Positions 25,213-33,465 of a DNA stretch of 64,000 nucleotides are shown here, piece by piece. A program made the position numbers and the translations under genes. The stretch is from Leptothoe sp034932105 (GTDB taxonomy: Bacteria > Cyanobacteriota > Cyanobacteriia > Phormidesmidales > Phormidesmidaceae): the NCBI RefSeq assembly GCF_034932105.1, contig NZ_JAYGIG010000114.1, positions 189,174-253,173 of the forward strand. Reading direction: 5' to 3'. The notes under the pieces are model-generated. The model worked only from the letters and a program-made list of their open reading frames with translations. It searched no databases and was not told where the DNA came from. How positions within the stretch are numbered: the stretch's first letter is position 1; every line of letters starts with the position of its first letter.

Positions 25213-26628
25213 CTAACGCCGATGGAGTTTCTGTTTTAGCTCATGTTTGAGGCGGGCCATGATCGAGGCTTCGTCCAAGTCATTCACAATGTTGGCAATT
25301 ACCGTCTTGGGTCCCTGCTCTCCCCAGCTGGCTCCGTTGATTAAATAGGTGCGCGTAACTTGGCCCAGAGCATAGGTGGCTACACCCGCTACGGCGGCCT
25401 GGGTCAGGGCGACGGAGAAATAGGGGGCAAGGCTCAGCCCCCCTGTGGCCAGACCGGCTGCTCCCAAAATACCTTTGAGGGAACTGAGGCCCAGGGTAAT
25501 GAGTAATTCGCTGAGGGAGAGGCTGCCGGTAGCGATCGCAATGGTCTGTAAAAGCTTGAGGGATTCCTGCTGGGACATCGGTAGCCCATAGAGTTTTGAC
25601 AAACTCACTACCAGGGCTAGATCCACCGCTACTCCCCCGATCACATCGGTCAGTAATAGAGGATTCACCGCTACCGCTATGGCCTTGGTCAACGTGGTTT
25701 GCCAGATCAGATCATCCCCTCGTCGCTGACGAATTTCTAGCTTGCGCTGCACCAGTTTGGCTTGGATGTTATCGGTATATAGCAGGGTATTTAGGGCAAT
25801 GAGGGCTTTGCCCTCCCGTTCCAGGACATCTAGAATTTTGAGCTTGAGGGTTTGAATCTCTGGTGTGCCTCGGGTGCGTTGATGTTGGCGACCCCCGTCG
25901 GTGTGCACCACCGTGGTTTGTAAGGGGGCTGCCGCTGTCAGCACAATATCCCCAGGCAAAATACTCAAGGGTGTGACCCGCTGTTGTATTTTTTCCAGCA
26001 ATAGGGCCTGTTCTGCTGGGGAATACTGGTCGGCCTTGTTGAAAACTAGCAAAATTGGTTTGCCCGCCTGACGCAGCCACCCCAGGGCGTCATATTCCAC
26101 TTGGGTCAGATCGGCTGAGATCACAAATAGGACTAAATCGCTCTGTTGGGCTACCCGTTCCGCCAATTGCTGTCGTTGCTCCCCCCCCACCTCATCAATG
26201 CCTGGGGTATCAATCAGTTCGACTCGAGAGCCAGTTTTATTCGTCTTATCCGTCAGGGATACTCGCTGCACGGGGCCATCTTCTGATTCATTCAGGACTT
26301 GCCAGTCCACGCTGGTGACAGCTTGGGTGACGCCATGGAGGGGGCCGGTGATAAAGAGGGGTTGGCCAATTAAGGCATTGAGGAGGGATGACTTACCTCG
26401 ACCCACCATGCCGAATACGGCTAGGTGGATGGTTCCCTGCTCCAGTTTCTGCTGTAATCCCAGCAGGTTATCAATTTCGGGCTGTAGTCCTTCCCGCTCC
26501 CGGGGCGTTAGATCCAAGCCCTCAATCACCTGTTTTAAGCTGGCCTGGGCTTGGCCATAGTGGAGGTTGAGTTGTGAAAACTCGACTGGGGTATGGGCTG
26601 ACGGCGAAGAATCAGGCAAATTAGTCAA
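25213..26628 (-). CDS. Era/dynamin-like GTPase with DUF697-type C-terminal domain
   Basis: A 471-residue GTPase. G1 is GMVGRGKSS (73-81), G3 is DTPGIDEVGGEQ, and G4 is FNKAD near 197, all intact. The N-terminal 70 residues are helical. The C-terminal half (about 300-471) is hydrophobic and alanine-rich with TIAIATGSLSLSELLITLG and similar segments, matching the DUF697 membrane-associated domain found in cyanobacterial and chloroplast GTPases. Membrane attachment is therefore likely. The function of this group is not settled. The TTG start at 26628 gives the N-terminal segment; no better start with a strong ribosome binding site is seen. Confidence 0.85.
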   Translation of the reverse strand: MTNLPDSSPSAHTPVEFSQLNLHYGQAQASLKQVIEGLDLTPREREGLQPEIDNLLGLQQKLEQGTIHLAVFGMVGRGKSSLLNALIGQPLFITGPLHGVTQAVTSVDWQVLNESEDGPVQRVSLTDKTNKTGSRVELIDTPGIDEVGGEQRQQLAERVAQQSDLVLFVISADLTQVEYDALGWLRQAGKPILLVFNKADQYSPAEQALLLEKIQQRVTPLSILPGDIVLTAAAPLQTTVVHTDGGRQHQRTRGTPEIQTLKLKILDVLEREGKALIALNTLLYTDNIQAKLVQRKLEIRQRRGDDLIWQTTLTKAIAVAVNPLLLTDVIGGVAVDLALVVSLSKLYGLPMSQQESLKLLQTIAIATGSLSLSELLITLGLSSLKGILGAAGLATGGLSLAPYFSVALTQAAVAGVATYALGQVTRTYLINGASWGEQGPKTVIANIVNDLDEASIMARLKHELKQKLHRR

Positions 26629-26786
26629 CGTGGTCTTGCTTTATCTAATCGTTGGTGGTTCCCTCAGTTTAATGCGGCCGTTACAGAGCTAACATCATCA
26701 AGAAACTTTTCAGTCTCCATAGAACATAGATGAGAGAATAAATATTGCTTATCGTCTGACTTCGTCGTCAATCTTGCTGCTTCTTC

Positions 26787-27248
26787 ATGGATTTTCAAAG
26801 TTCAGCTCAGAACACTTGCTATGACCGCATTGCCCCCTGGATGGATGAGCTATTTGGGGAGTCAACGGTCGCCTTCGAAGATGAACCCTTATTTATTATT
26901 ACCATTGGCTCTGCAGTGGCTTCCACCCGTGTGGTTCCCTGGGGTGAAAATGAGGCCCTGATTACCACTCGGTCCTATGTGGTGACTGATGTGGATGCTA
27001 CACCTGAGCTGACTTACTACTTACTCAGGGCCAACGATAATATCTTGTTTGGCCGCTTTGCCCTCGATAGTGAAGATGATGTTGTTTTTGAGCACAGCCT
27101 CGTGGGGTCTACCTGCGATCGCATCGAACTTAGGCATTCCGTCACCACGGTGGTTCGTCTGGCTGATGATTATGATGATGAAATCGTAGCGCGCTGGGGC
27201 GGGAAGCGTGCCCTTGACCGTTGGGCTTCGCCCGATTACAGAAGCTAG
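26787..27248 (+). CDS. YbjN-domain protein (type III secretion chaperone-like fold)
   Basis: A 153-residue soluble protein. The pattern of strands and helices (ITIGSAVASTRVVPWGENEALITTRSYVV, LTYYLLRANDNILFGRFALDSEDDVVFEH) fits YbjN-like proteins, which are common in cyanobacteria and have the fold of secretion chaperones without being part of a secretion system. The C-terminus is charged (ADDYDDEIVARWGGKRAL). A cellular role is not established. It is divergent from the GTPase gene and ends at a strong palindromic terminator facing ugd. ATG start at 26787. Confidence 0.75.
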   Translation: MDFQSSAQNTCYDRIAPWMDELFGESTVAFEDEPLFIITIGSAVASTRVVPWGENEALITTRSYVVTDVDATPELTYYLLRANDNILFGRFALDSEDDVVFEHSLVGSTCDRIELRHSVTTVVRLADDYDDEIVARWGGKRALDRWASPDYRS

Positions 27249-27300
27249 ATGTCCTTTAAGGTTTGAGCTATGGGGGTGACAGCTATAGGGAGTCAGGTTG

Positions 27301-27342
27301 CCAAAGCAAAAAGCGGGTGATATCACCCGCCTTTTGCTTTGG
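27301..27342. terminator. Bidirectional terminator between YbjN-like gene and ugd
   Basis: A 42-nt palindrome with one mismatch: core GCGGGTGATATCACCCGC (27313-27330), flanked by CCAAAGCAAAA and TTTTGCTTTGG. It lies between the convergent genes ending at 27248 (+) and 27414 (-) and has T-runs on both sides. Confidence 0.85.
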
Positions 27343-27413
27343 CTCCAGAGAATTCTAGAAAATTCTAGATTTATAGTTGCCTAGGGCCAGGGATTAGACC
27401 CCTGTTAGGGGAT

Positions 27414-28793
27414 CTAATGGCCGACACCGATGTAGGTAAAGCCAGCTGCCTCCAGGACGTTGCGGTCTAAGTAGTTACGACCATCAATCATGTTGGGGGT
27501 GTGCATTAGGCCAGCCATTTTGGTGTAGTCCAAATCCTTAAACTGTTCCCAGTCAGTTACCAGCACCAGGGCATCGCAACCATCGGCCAAGCGCTCAACA
27601 TCCGTCTCCACGATGACCCCCGTCATGCCATCGCGCATTCCACTTTGGGAAACAATCGGATCATAGGCCTTGACTTTGGCTCCCAATCGATTGAGATGCT
27701 CAATCAAAATCAGGGAGGGCGCATCCCGCATGTCGTCGGTATCGGGCTTAAAGGTGAGACCCAACAGCCCCACGGTCTTACCCTTCAAAATTTTCAGCAT
27801 CTGCTGTAGTTTTTCTAGGGAAAGCAGACGCTGCCGCGTATTGACATCGATGGTGGCCTTGAGCAACTGGGCCTCATAGCCGTAGTCATCAGCGGTGTGA
27901 ACCAACGCTGAAACATCTTTGGGGAAGCAGGACCCACCCCAACCAATGCCCGCTTGCAGAAACTTGCTGCCAATGCGGGAATCCAGACCGATACCCTGGG
28001 CGACTTGAACCACATCCGCTCCGACGCGATCGCAAATATTCGCCACTTCATTAATGAAGCTAATCTTCGTGGCCAAAAATGCGTTCGACGCATACTTCAC
28101 CATTTCGGCAGAGCTCAGATCGGTGACCAAAATCGGCACCTGGGGGGCAGACTGATCTTCCGCAAACTTGCGCTCCACAATGGGCTCATACAGCTCTTTC
28201 ATCATGGCAATGGCCTTGGGGTTGCTGCCCCCCAGCACAATCCGATCCGGGTTAAAGGTGTCATAGACCGCAGAGCCTTCCCGCAGAAACTCCGGATTGC
28301 TAACCACGTCAAAGGGAGGCGTCTCTGGCTTACCAACGGGGGCACCGGCACCCACCGGTATCTGCTGACGCTCAGCCATGCCATCCATCACAATCATGCG
28401 CACCCAGTCACCCGAACCAATGGGAACGGTGGACTTGTTCACAATCACCTTATAGCCGCCGTTGAGATGCTCACCGATGCCACGGGCTACGGCTTCCACA
28501 TAGCGAGTGTCACTTTCCCCAGTGGGCAGTGGGGGTGTCCCCACTGCGATGAATAGAATATCGCCATGGGATACCCCCGCTCCTAGGTCAGTGGTAAATG
28601 TTAGGCGACCCGCCTCCATGGAGGATTGCATCAGCTCAGACAGTCCCGGTTCAAAAATGGGGGATTGCCCTGACTTCATCAGCTTGACCTTCTCTGCATT
28701 GTTATCAATGCAAATCACTTCATGGCCGATATGGGACAGACACACCCCTGTGACCAAGCCAACATAGCCCGTACCAATAACGCAAACACGCAT
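27414..28793 (-). CDS. ugd: UDP-glucose 6-dehydrogenase
   Basis: A 459-residue Ugd that oxidises UDP-glucose to UDP-glucuronate with two NAD+. It has the Rossmann motif CVIGTGYVGLVTGVCL at the N-terminus, the catalytic cysteine in GWGGSCFPKDVSAL (about residue 288), the central KYASNAFLATKISFINE helix and the C-terminal GLTFKPDTDDMRDAPS block. Together with the downstream UXS-type decarboxylase gene it supplies UDP-glucuronate and UDP-xylose for extracellular polysaccharide or glycosylation. The two genes are on the same strand with 133 bp between them; UXS is encoded first. ATG start at 28793. Confidence 0.96.
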   Translation of the reverse strand: MRVCVIGTGYVGLVTGVCLSHIGHEVICIDNNAEKVKLMKSGQSPIFEPGLSELMQSSMEAGRLTFTTDLGAGVSHGDILFIAVGTPPLPTGESDTRYVEAVARGIGEHLNGGYKVIVNKSTVPIGSGDWVRMIVMDGMAERQQIPVGAGAPVGKPETPPFDVVSNPEFLREGSAVYDTFNPDRIVLGGSNPKAIAMMKELYEPIVERKFAEDQSAPQVPILVTDLSSAEMVKYASNAFLATKISFINEVANICDRVGADVVQVAQGIGLDSRIGSKFLQAGIGWGGSCFPKDVSALVHTADDYGYEAQLLKATIDVNTRQRLLSLEKLQQMLKILKGKTVGLLGLTFKPDTDDMRDAPSLILIEHLNRLGAKVKAYDPIVSQSGMRDGMTGVIVETDVERLADGCDALVLVTDWEQFKDLDYTKMAGLMHTPNMIDGRNYLDRNVLEAAGFTYIGVGH

Positions 28794-28876
28794 ATAAATA
28801 CTCCTTACTTAAAAATAAATTCAGTGAACGTAAACCTCAGGGTTGTTAGCTCAAGCCTGTCGCTGAAACCTTTGCC

Positions 28877-28902
28877 CCCCTTGGCTTTACTGAGCCAAGG
28901 GG
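28877..28902. repeat. Hairpin in the UXS-ugd spacer
   Basis: CCCCTTGGCT and AGCCAAGGGG form a perfect 10-bp stem with a 6-nt loop, 24 bp behind the UXS-type gene stop. No T-tract follows on the minus strand, so it may be a processing or stability element between the two genes instead of a full terminator. Confidence 0.55.
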
Positions 28903-28926
28903 AAACTCTATATCCAACAAAATCAA

Positions 28927-29895
28927 CTAAGAAGATTTTGCGGTGGTAGGTATTGCTAGTTTACCTGCTTCCTCTAGACGTGCTTTAAAGTCGGCGATGG
29001 TTAGTTCTAATCCTTCTTTTAGCGGCACTGTGGGTTCCCAACCCAACATGCTCTTAGCCTTGGTGATATCAGGTTGGCGACGACGTGGATCATCCTGGGG
29101 CAAGGGCTCAAATTTCAACTCAGCATCAGGATTAATCATTTTCTGAACCGACTGAGCCAGTTCTAAAATGGTGTACTCCCCTGGGTTCCCTAAGTTCATG
29201 GGGCCAATATAATCCCCATTCATCAGGCGAATAAACCCATCTACTAAGTCAGAAACGTAGCAGAAACTGCGGGTTTGAGAACCTTCACCATAGATAGTCA
29301 GGGGAATACCCTGCAGCGCCTGCACAATAAAGTTACTCACTACTCGACCATCGTTTTCCAACATCCGCGGCCCATAGGTATTAAAAATCCTGACTACCCG
29401 GATATCCACATCATTTTGGCGATGGTAATCAAAGGCTAGGGTTTCAGCCACTCGTTTGCCTTCGTCGTAGCAGCTGCGAATACCAATGGTATTAACGCTA
29501 CCCCGATACTCTTCAGGCTGGGGATGCACCTCGGGATCACCGTATACTTCCGAGGTGGACGCTAGGAAAAATCTGGCTTTGACTCGCTTGGCCAAGCCCA
29601 GCATGTTGAGGGTACCCATCACATTGGTCTTGATGGTTTTGACCGGATTGTATTGGTAATGGACCGGGGAAGCTGGACAGGCTAGGTGGTATATCTGGTC
29701 TACTTCTAATCGGATTGGCTCTGTTACATCGTGCCGAATCAGCTCAAAGTGAGGATGATTCAACCACTTCAATACATTGTCCTTGCGTCCTGTGTAGAAA
29801 TTATCCAGACAGATCACCTCATGGTTTTCCCCCATCAGCCGATCAATGAGGTGTGAGCCAATGAAACCAGCACCACCCGTAACTAAAATTCTCAT
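28927..29895 (-). CDS. UDP-glucuronate decarboxylase (UDP-xylose synthase type)
   Basis: A 322-residue short-chain dehydrogenase/reductase of the UXS group: NAD motif VTGGAGFIGSHLIDRL, the YxxxK pair in SCYDEGKRVAE, and the family blocks FYTGRKDNVLKW, LACPASPVHYQYNPVKTIKTN, STSEVYGDPEVHPQ and RIFNTYGPRM. This group turns UDP-glucuronate into UDP-xylose, using the product of the neighbouring ugd. The very high similarity to UXS signatures makes the substrate call firm, although a few relatives act on other UDP-uronates. ATG start at 29895. A 402-bp region without genes lies upstream. Confidence 0.92.
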   Translation of the reverse strand: MRILVTGGAGFIGSHLIDRLMGENHEVICLDNFYTGRKDNVLKWLNHPHFELIRHDVTEPIRLEVDQIYHLACPASPVHYQYNPVKTIKTNVMGTLNMLGLAKRVKARFFLASTSEVYGDPEVHPQPEEYRGSVNTIGIRSCYDEGKRVAETLAFDYHRQNDVDIRVVRIFNTYGPRMLENDGRVVSNFIVQALQGIPLTIYGEGSQTRSFCYVSDLVDGFIRLMNGDYIGPMNLGNPGEYTILELAQSVQKMINPDAELKFEPLPQDDPRRRQPDITKAKSMLGWEPTVPLKEGLELTIADFKARLEEAGKLAIPTTAKSS

Positions 29896-30297
29896 AGCAC
29901 TTTTGAACTAGTAAAACGCCGATAAAATTTGAAATGTTTGCAACCTATATGCTTCCTGGCAGCCAGGACTTTGTCCAGGACTTTGTCCAGAATGCTAGTC
30001 GAGGGACATCTCTGATAAAAACAACCATAGGGAATGGAGCAAACATCCTAGAGAGCCGTTGATACTATCACTAGCCCATTGGGCGAAAGCCACCATTTCC
30101 GTGGAATACCCCTAATATGTTTGCAATTTAACAAAGTTGCTTGGTTAAACGACAGGCTGAAACGGACATTTATTACAACTTCAAATCCTTTTTACAGGAA
30201 TACCCAAAACCTAGCTGTAAATACCAAGCCGCAGGAACCTACCGTAGAGCCCATGGATTGGAGGTCTGGTAGAAAAGTTCTGGGATGGAGGGGGATC
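29896..30297. other. Upstream region of the UXS-ugd unit, no gene seen
   Basis: No credible gene in 402 bp. It holds a 12-bp tandem repeat CCAGGACTTTGT twice followed by CCAG (29963-29990), preceded by CCTGGCAGCCAGG, a small hairpin. The ACTTTGTCC word also forms the loop of the inverted repeat behind lexA. A promoter for UXS-ugd is expected here. Confidence 0.5.
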
Positions 30298-30720
30298 TTA
30301 AAACTTTATTAATGTCTCTAAATCAGTTTTGATCCAGTCGATACCTGATTTTGTCCCCTGGCGGTCATAAATATCGCTGGCTGCTACAAAATCGCTCACA
30401 GCCGCTTGCTTTTTGGCTAGGTTGGCCTGGGCTCTGGCGCGATTATGAAATGCTTCAGCTAGGGTGGGCTCGCAGGCAAGTACCTGGGTAAAGCAGTCAA
30501 TGGCTTTGGTATAGGCCCGTTCTCGATAGGCTAATACCCCTTGGTTGAACTGATGGCGAGCTTCGCCACTAATGGGGGTGGATAGGTCAGTAATCGGAGT
30601 TGTGAAGGGGGTACGTCGTCCCAAGGGCCGTAGGGTAGTGGTTGCGATCGCACCGCCGCCAATCCCCAGAATGGCTAGCATTACGGTTAGTACAACCCAT
30701 CCGTTACTCGAAACTTCCAT
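30298..30720 (-). CDS. Membrane-anchored TPR protein, 140 aa
   Basis: A 140-residue protein with an N-terminal membrane segment (WVVLTVMLAILGIGGGAIATT, about 8-28), a short linker, then one to two tetratricopeptide repeats (GVLAYRERAYTKAIDCFTQVL, ACEPTLAEAFHNRARAQANL and a third, weaker helix pair). TPR motifs mediate protein-protein contacts. The hydrophobic helix could be an uncleaved signal anchor with the TPR part in the periplasm or thylakoid lumen. The partner is unknown. It is a single gene divergent from the DUF4058 gene. ATG start at 30720. Confidence 0.8.
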   Translation of the reverse strand: MEVSSNGWVVLTVMLAILGIGGGAIATTTLRPLGRRTPFTTPITDLSTPISGEARHQFNQGVLAYRERAYTKAIDCFTQVLACEPTLAEAFHNRARAQANLAKKQAAVSDFVAASDIYDRQGTKSGIDWIKTDLETLIKF

Positions 30721-31110
30721 AATTCACCATAATTTGACTAGAGCCTAGTTTTTCCTGTGATCGGGTGCTTAATAAAATCTGGCTAAAATCCTGTTTGTCC
30801 ATGAGCCTTGTGAAAAGATTTTATGAAGTCCTACCCATTACCTAAAGATTCAACCTGTGCCTGCCCTAGAAAATCACGAGCAGCTTTATTAAATCTTTAT
30901 TCTTAACGGTGATCAAATATCAATAGTTGAATCGCGTTATGCTTAGATTAAAATGCCCGTAACTATGAACTGCAAGGCCCCCCATGGGATAGTCTACTTG
31001 TTAGAATTCCATGAGGTTCCCCGGGCCGTTTGGAGCAGTGCCCAACGGTTTATTTAGCATGGTCTGATTTGCCAAAAAGACTCAGTCATTGATTATTTAG
31101 AGGTTTTTTG
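30721..31110. other. Divergent promoter region, no gene seen
   Basis: This 390-bp AT-rich region separates the TPR gene (-) from the DUF4058 gene (+) and should hold both promoters. I see no convincing -35/-10 pair, hairpin or repeat. Confidence 0.4.
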
Positions 31111-31941
31111 ATGCCTGATATGTTTCCCGGCATGAACCCTTACCTGGAACATCCCGACCTTTGGCCGACTATTCATCCACGGTTTGTCACCGCATTGGCT
31201 AACCTTCTACGGAAGGACGTTTCTGACCGATATAACGTCATTATCCGCCAACGGGTTTATCGTGTCAGCGGTGAAGACAGCTTGGTGGTTGAGCAATCGG
31301 GCCAAGCAAATACCAGTAATGGTTCAATGGGGGCAACGGTAAACGGGGTGAACGGTTCAGCCGTAACGTCCCAACAACCTATTCCCACTTACATTGCTGT
31401 GCCTCAAACGATTAAAGAGGACTATATCGAAGTCGTCGATCATCAAATTGGTACAACGGTTACCATTGTGGAGGTCCTCACGCCCCAGAGAAAGCGCCCA
31501 GGTCGTGGTCGAGAAAACTACGAACAGCGCTGTGAGGCTATTTTTGGGGGTGACACTCATTTTGTTGAAATCGATTTATTACGAGCTTGGGAACCCATTT
31601 CTGCCTATGGTCCCAGTGACACTGACTATCAAGTTTTAGTCAGTCGTAGCGATCAGCGTCCTAAAGCCGACCTATACACCTGGCAGGTTAACGCCCCGAT
31701 TCCACCGCTCACCCTGCCCCTTAGTCGTCCCCAGGATGGAGAGGGTGCCCAAGCTAGCTGTACGGTTGATTTGAAACAGGCGCTGATCGATAGCTGCGCC
31801 GGGTCCACCTATAACTTTTCCATCAACTACGAACGGGATCCCATTCCCCCTCTGCGTCCGGAGGCCAAGCTTTGGCTGGCAAATCTATTGGAGCAATCGG
31901 GGCTGCGGCAACCAAGCCAGATCATACAAGCCAGATCATAA
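31111..31941 (+). CDS. DUF4058 family protein
   Basis: From ATG 31111 the protein has 276 residues; AGAGG lies 8 nt upstream. The beginning MPDMFPGMNPYLEHPDLWPTIH is the hallmark of DUF4058, a family of soluble proteins expanded in cyanobacteria. Other marks are QRVYRV, YIEVVD, VTIVEVLTPQRKRPGRGRENYEQR and FVEIDLLRAW. A Gly/Asn/Ser-rich loop (about 70-95) interrupts the first third. The function is unknown; restriction-endonuclease-like fold has been proposed for related families but cannot be shown here. A TTG one codon upstream is not needed. Confidence 0.85.
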   Translation: MPDMFPGMNPYLEHPDLWPTIHPRFVTALANLLRKDVSDRYNVIIRQRVYRVSGEDSLVVEQSGQANTSNGSMGATVNGVNGSAVTSQQPIPTYIAVPQTIKEDYIEVVDHQIGTTVTIVEVLTPQRKRPGRGRENYEQRCEAIFGGDTHFVEIDLLRAWEPISAYGPSDTDYQVLVSRSDQRPKADLYTWQVNAPIPPLTLPLSRPQDGEGAQASCTVDLKQALIDSCAGSTYNFSINYERDPIPPLRPEAKLWLANLLEQSGLRQPSQIIQARS

Positions 31942-31989
31942 ATAGATATGATGAGTTAAAGCTCGAAATCATAGCGCGTATCTGTAGGC

Positions 31990-32946
31990 ATGACCGGCCA
32001 AACCGTTAATCATCCCCTGACATCCCGTGATTTAGATTCCCTTAGCTCCTCGAATCCCCCATCTGCTAAGGGAATTGGCCAAAGCCAGCAAACAATTTGG
32101 AACTGGCGAGGTTACGACATTTGTTACACCGTTGAGGGATATGGTGTGCCCTTAGTGTTGATCCATGGGTTTGGGGCCTCCATTGGTCACTGGCGTAAAA
32201 ATATTCCTGTTTTGGCCGCAGCAGGCTATCAAGTCTATGCCCTAGATCTACTGGGATTTGGCGGATCTGAAAAACCAGCCCTAGATTATTCGTTAGATCT
32301 TTGGGAAGTTCTCCTGCGGGATTTTTGGCACTATCACATCGGTGTTCCGGCTGTTTTTGTGGGAAATTCCATCGGTGGTCTTTTGGTGTTGATGACGTTG
32401 GCTAACTCCCCTGACATAGCCCAGGGTGGGGTGCTGCTCAACTGTGCTGGCAGCCTTAACCATCGCCCCGAAGATTTACCCCGCCCCCTCAGTGTTGTCA
32501 TGGGGCTGTTTAGTAAAGTTGTTAGTAATTCGGTCTTAGGCCCGCTGATTTTTGATCAGGTACGGCAGCGATTTCGCATCCGTGGTGCCCTCAAGCAGGT
32601 CTATGGCAACCGCGATGCCATTACGCCTGAATTGGTGGAAATCCTCTATCGTCCTTCCTGTGATCTGGGGGCTCAAAAGGTTTTTGCTTCGATTTTGACG
32701 GCTCCGCCAGGGCCCCGTCCCAGTGAACTTTTGCCTCAGATTCAGCACCCACTGCTAGTCCTTTGGGGGGAAACCGATCCCTGGACCCCGATTCAAGGTG
32801 CGAAGCTCTATCAATCAATGGCCGATGATCCTGAGCAGTCCGTAACGTTTCAATCGATTCCGGACACAGGGCATTGCCCCCATGATGAACGCCCAGAGTT
32901 GGTTAATGGGTTGATATTGGATTGGCTGAAATCCCAGAATTTCTAA
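31990..32946 (+). CDS. Alpha/beta-fold hydrolase
   Basis: A 318-residue alpha/beta hydrolase. The oxyanion-hole segment is LIHGFGASIGHWRKN, the nucleophile elbow is FVGNSIGGLL (Ser), the acid is in WGETDPWTP and the catalytic His in DTGHCPHDERPE, so the triad is complete. The chloroplast and cyanobacterial relatives of this shape include pheophytinase-like and other esterases; PYDLLGFGGSEKP-type strand 4 is present as ALDLLGFGGSEKP. Substrate cannot be read. It follows the DUF4058 gene by 48 bp, suggesting co-transcription. The first 35 residues are a polar extension. ATG start at 31990. Confidence 0.88.
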   Translation: MTGQTVNHPLTSRDLDSLSSSNPPSAKGIGQSQQTIWNWRGYDICYTVEGYGVPLVLIHGFGASIGHWRKNIPVLAAAGYQVYALDLLGFGGSEKPALDYSLDLWEVLLRDFWHYHIGVPAVFVGNSIGGLLVLMTLANSPDIAQGGVLLNCAGSLNHRPEDLPRPLSVVMGLFSKVVSNSVLGPLIFDQVRQRFRIRGALKQVYGNRDAITPELVEILYRPSCDLGAQKVFASILTAPPGPRPSELLPQIQHPLLVLWGETDPWTPIQGAKLYQSMADDPEQSVTFQSIPDTGHCPHDERPELVNGLILDWLKSQNF

Positions 32947-33015
32947 CTGGCAACCCTGGAACATTATTGGGGAAGACCTTTACGGGATAGAAGATTTTCC
33001 TGGTTTGGGGTGTGC

Positions 33016-33465
33016 TTAGATTAGGATATTTTCATCGATCACAAATAGGGTAAGCGTTTTATCGCCCTGGGGAACTACAGCCACGTGGCTAGCAATATTG
33101 AGGGTGTCGGATTGACGATAGGCTTCTGGTAAGACCTTGATATGGTCTCGGGGGACGTCCATCATATTGGGTGATGTTGTCACCGGAATCGCCACCAGAT
33201 CTCCTACCTGGGGTTTGAGGATGACAAAGTAGCCTCGCTGCTCCGTAATGGATATGTTGAATAGTTTGTGATGGAGATCAACCACCACGACGGCATGACC
33301 ATCGATGTGGGTCAATCCTGTATATCCTAGGCCACTGCTATGGATTTGAGATTGGGCGACCACCTTATAGACGGTCTCAATCCGGCAGGCAATGGTTAAT
33401 TGACCGAGACCCATGGTGATGAGCCTTAGGGTTTTGACGTCGTTGGCAAGGGTTTGGATAGTCAT
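33016..33465 (-). CDS. CheW-like chemotaxis coupling protein (end of chemosensory operon)
   Basis: A 149-residue CheW-like domain (IETVYKVVAQ, YTGLTHIDGHAVVVVDLHHKLFN, YFVILKP, LVAIPVTTSPNMMDVPRD). CheW proteins link receptors to CheA. The start codon overlaps the stop codon of the large CheA gene by ATGA (33462-33465), so translation is coupled. The protein is more diverged than the CheW at 40046 and may serve a modified coupling role; canonical pil/pix clusters usually list one CheW, so this is an additional member. Confidence 0.85.
   Translation of the reverse strand: MTIQTLANDVKTLRLITMGLGQLTIACRIETVYKVVAQSQIHSSGLGYTGLTHIDGHAVVVVDLHHKLFNISITEQRGYFVILKPQVGDLVAIPVTTSPNMMDVPRDHIKVLPEAYRQSDTLNIASHVAVVPQGDKTLTLFVIDENILI

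Noticed and set aside
30079..30312. Possible 77-codon gene in the UXS upstream region
   Set aside because: No ribosome binding site, no recognisable family, and it overlaps the 3' end of the TPR gene.
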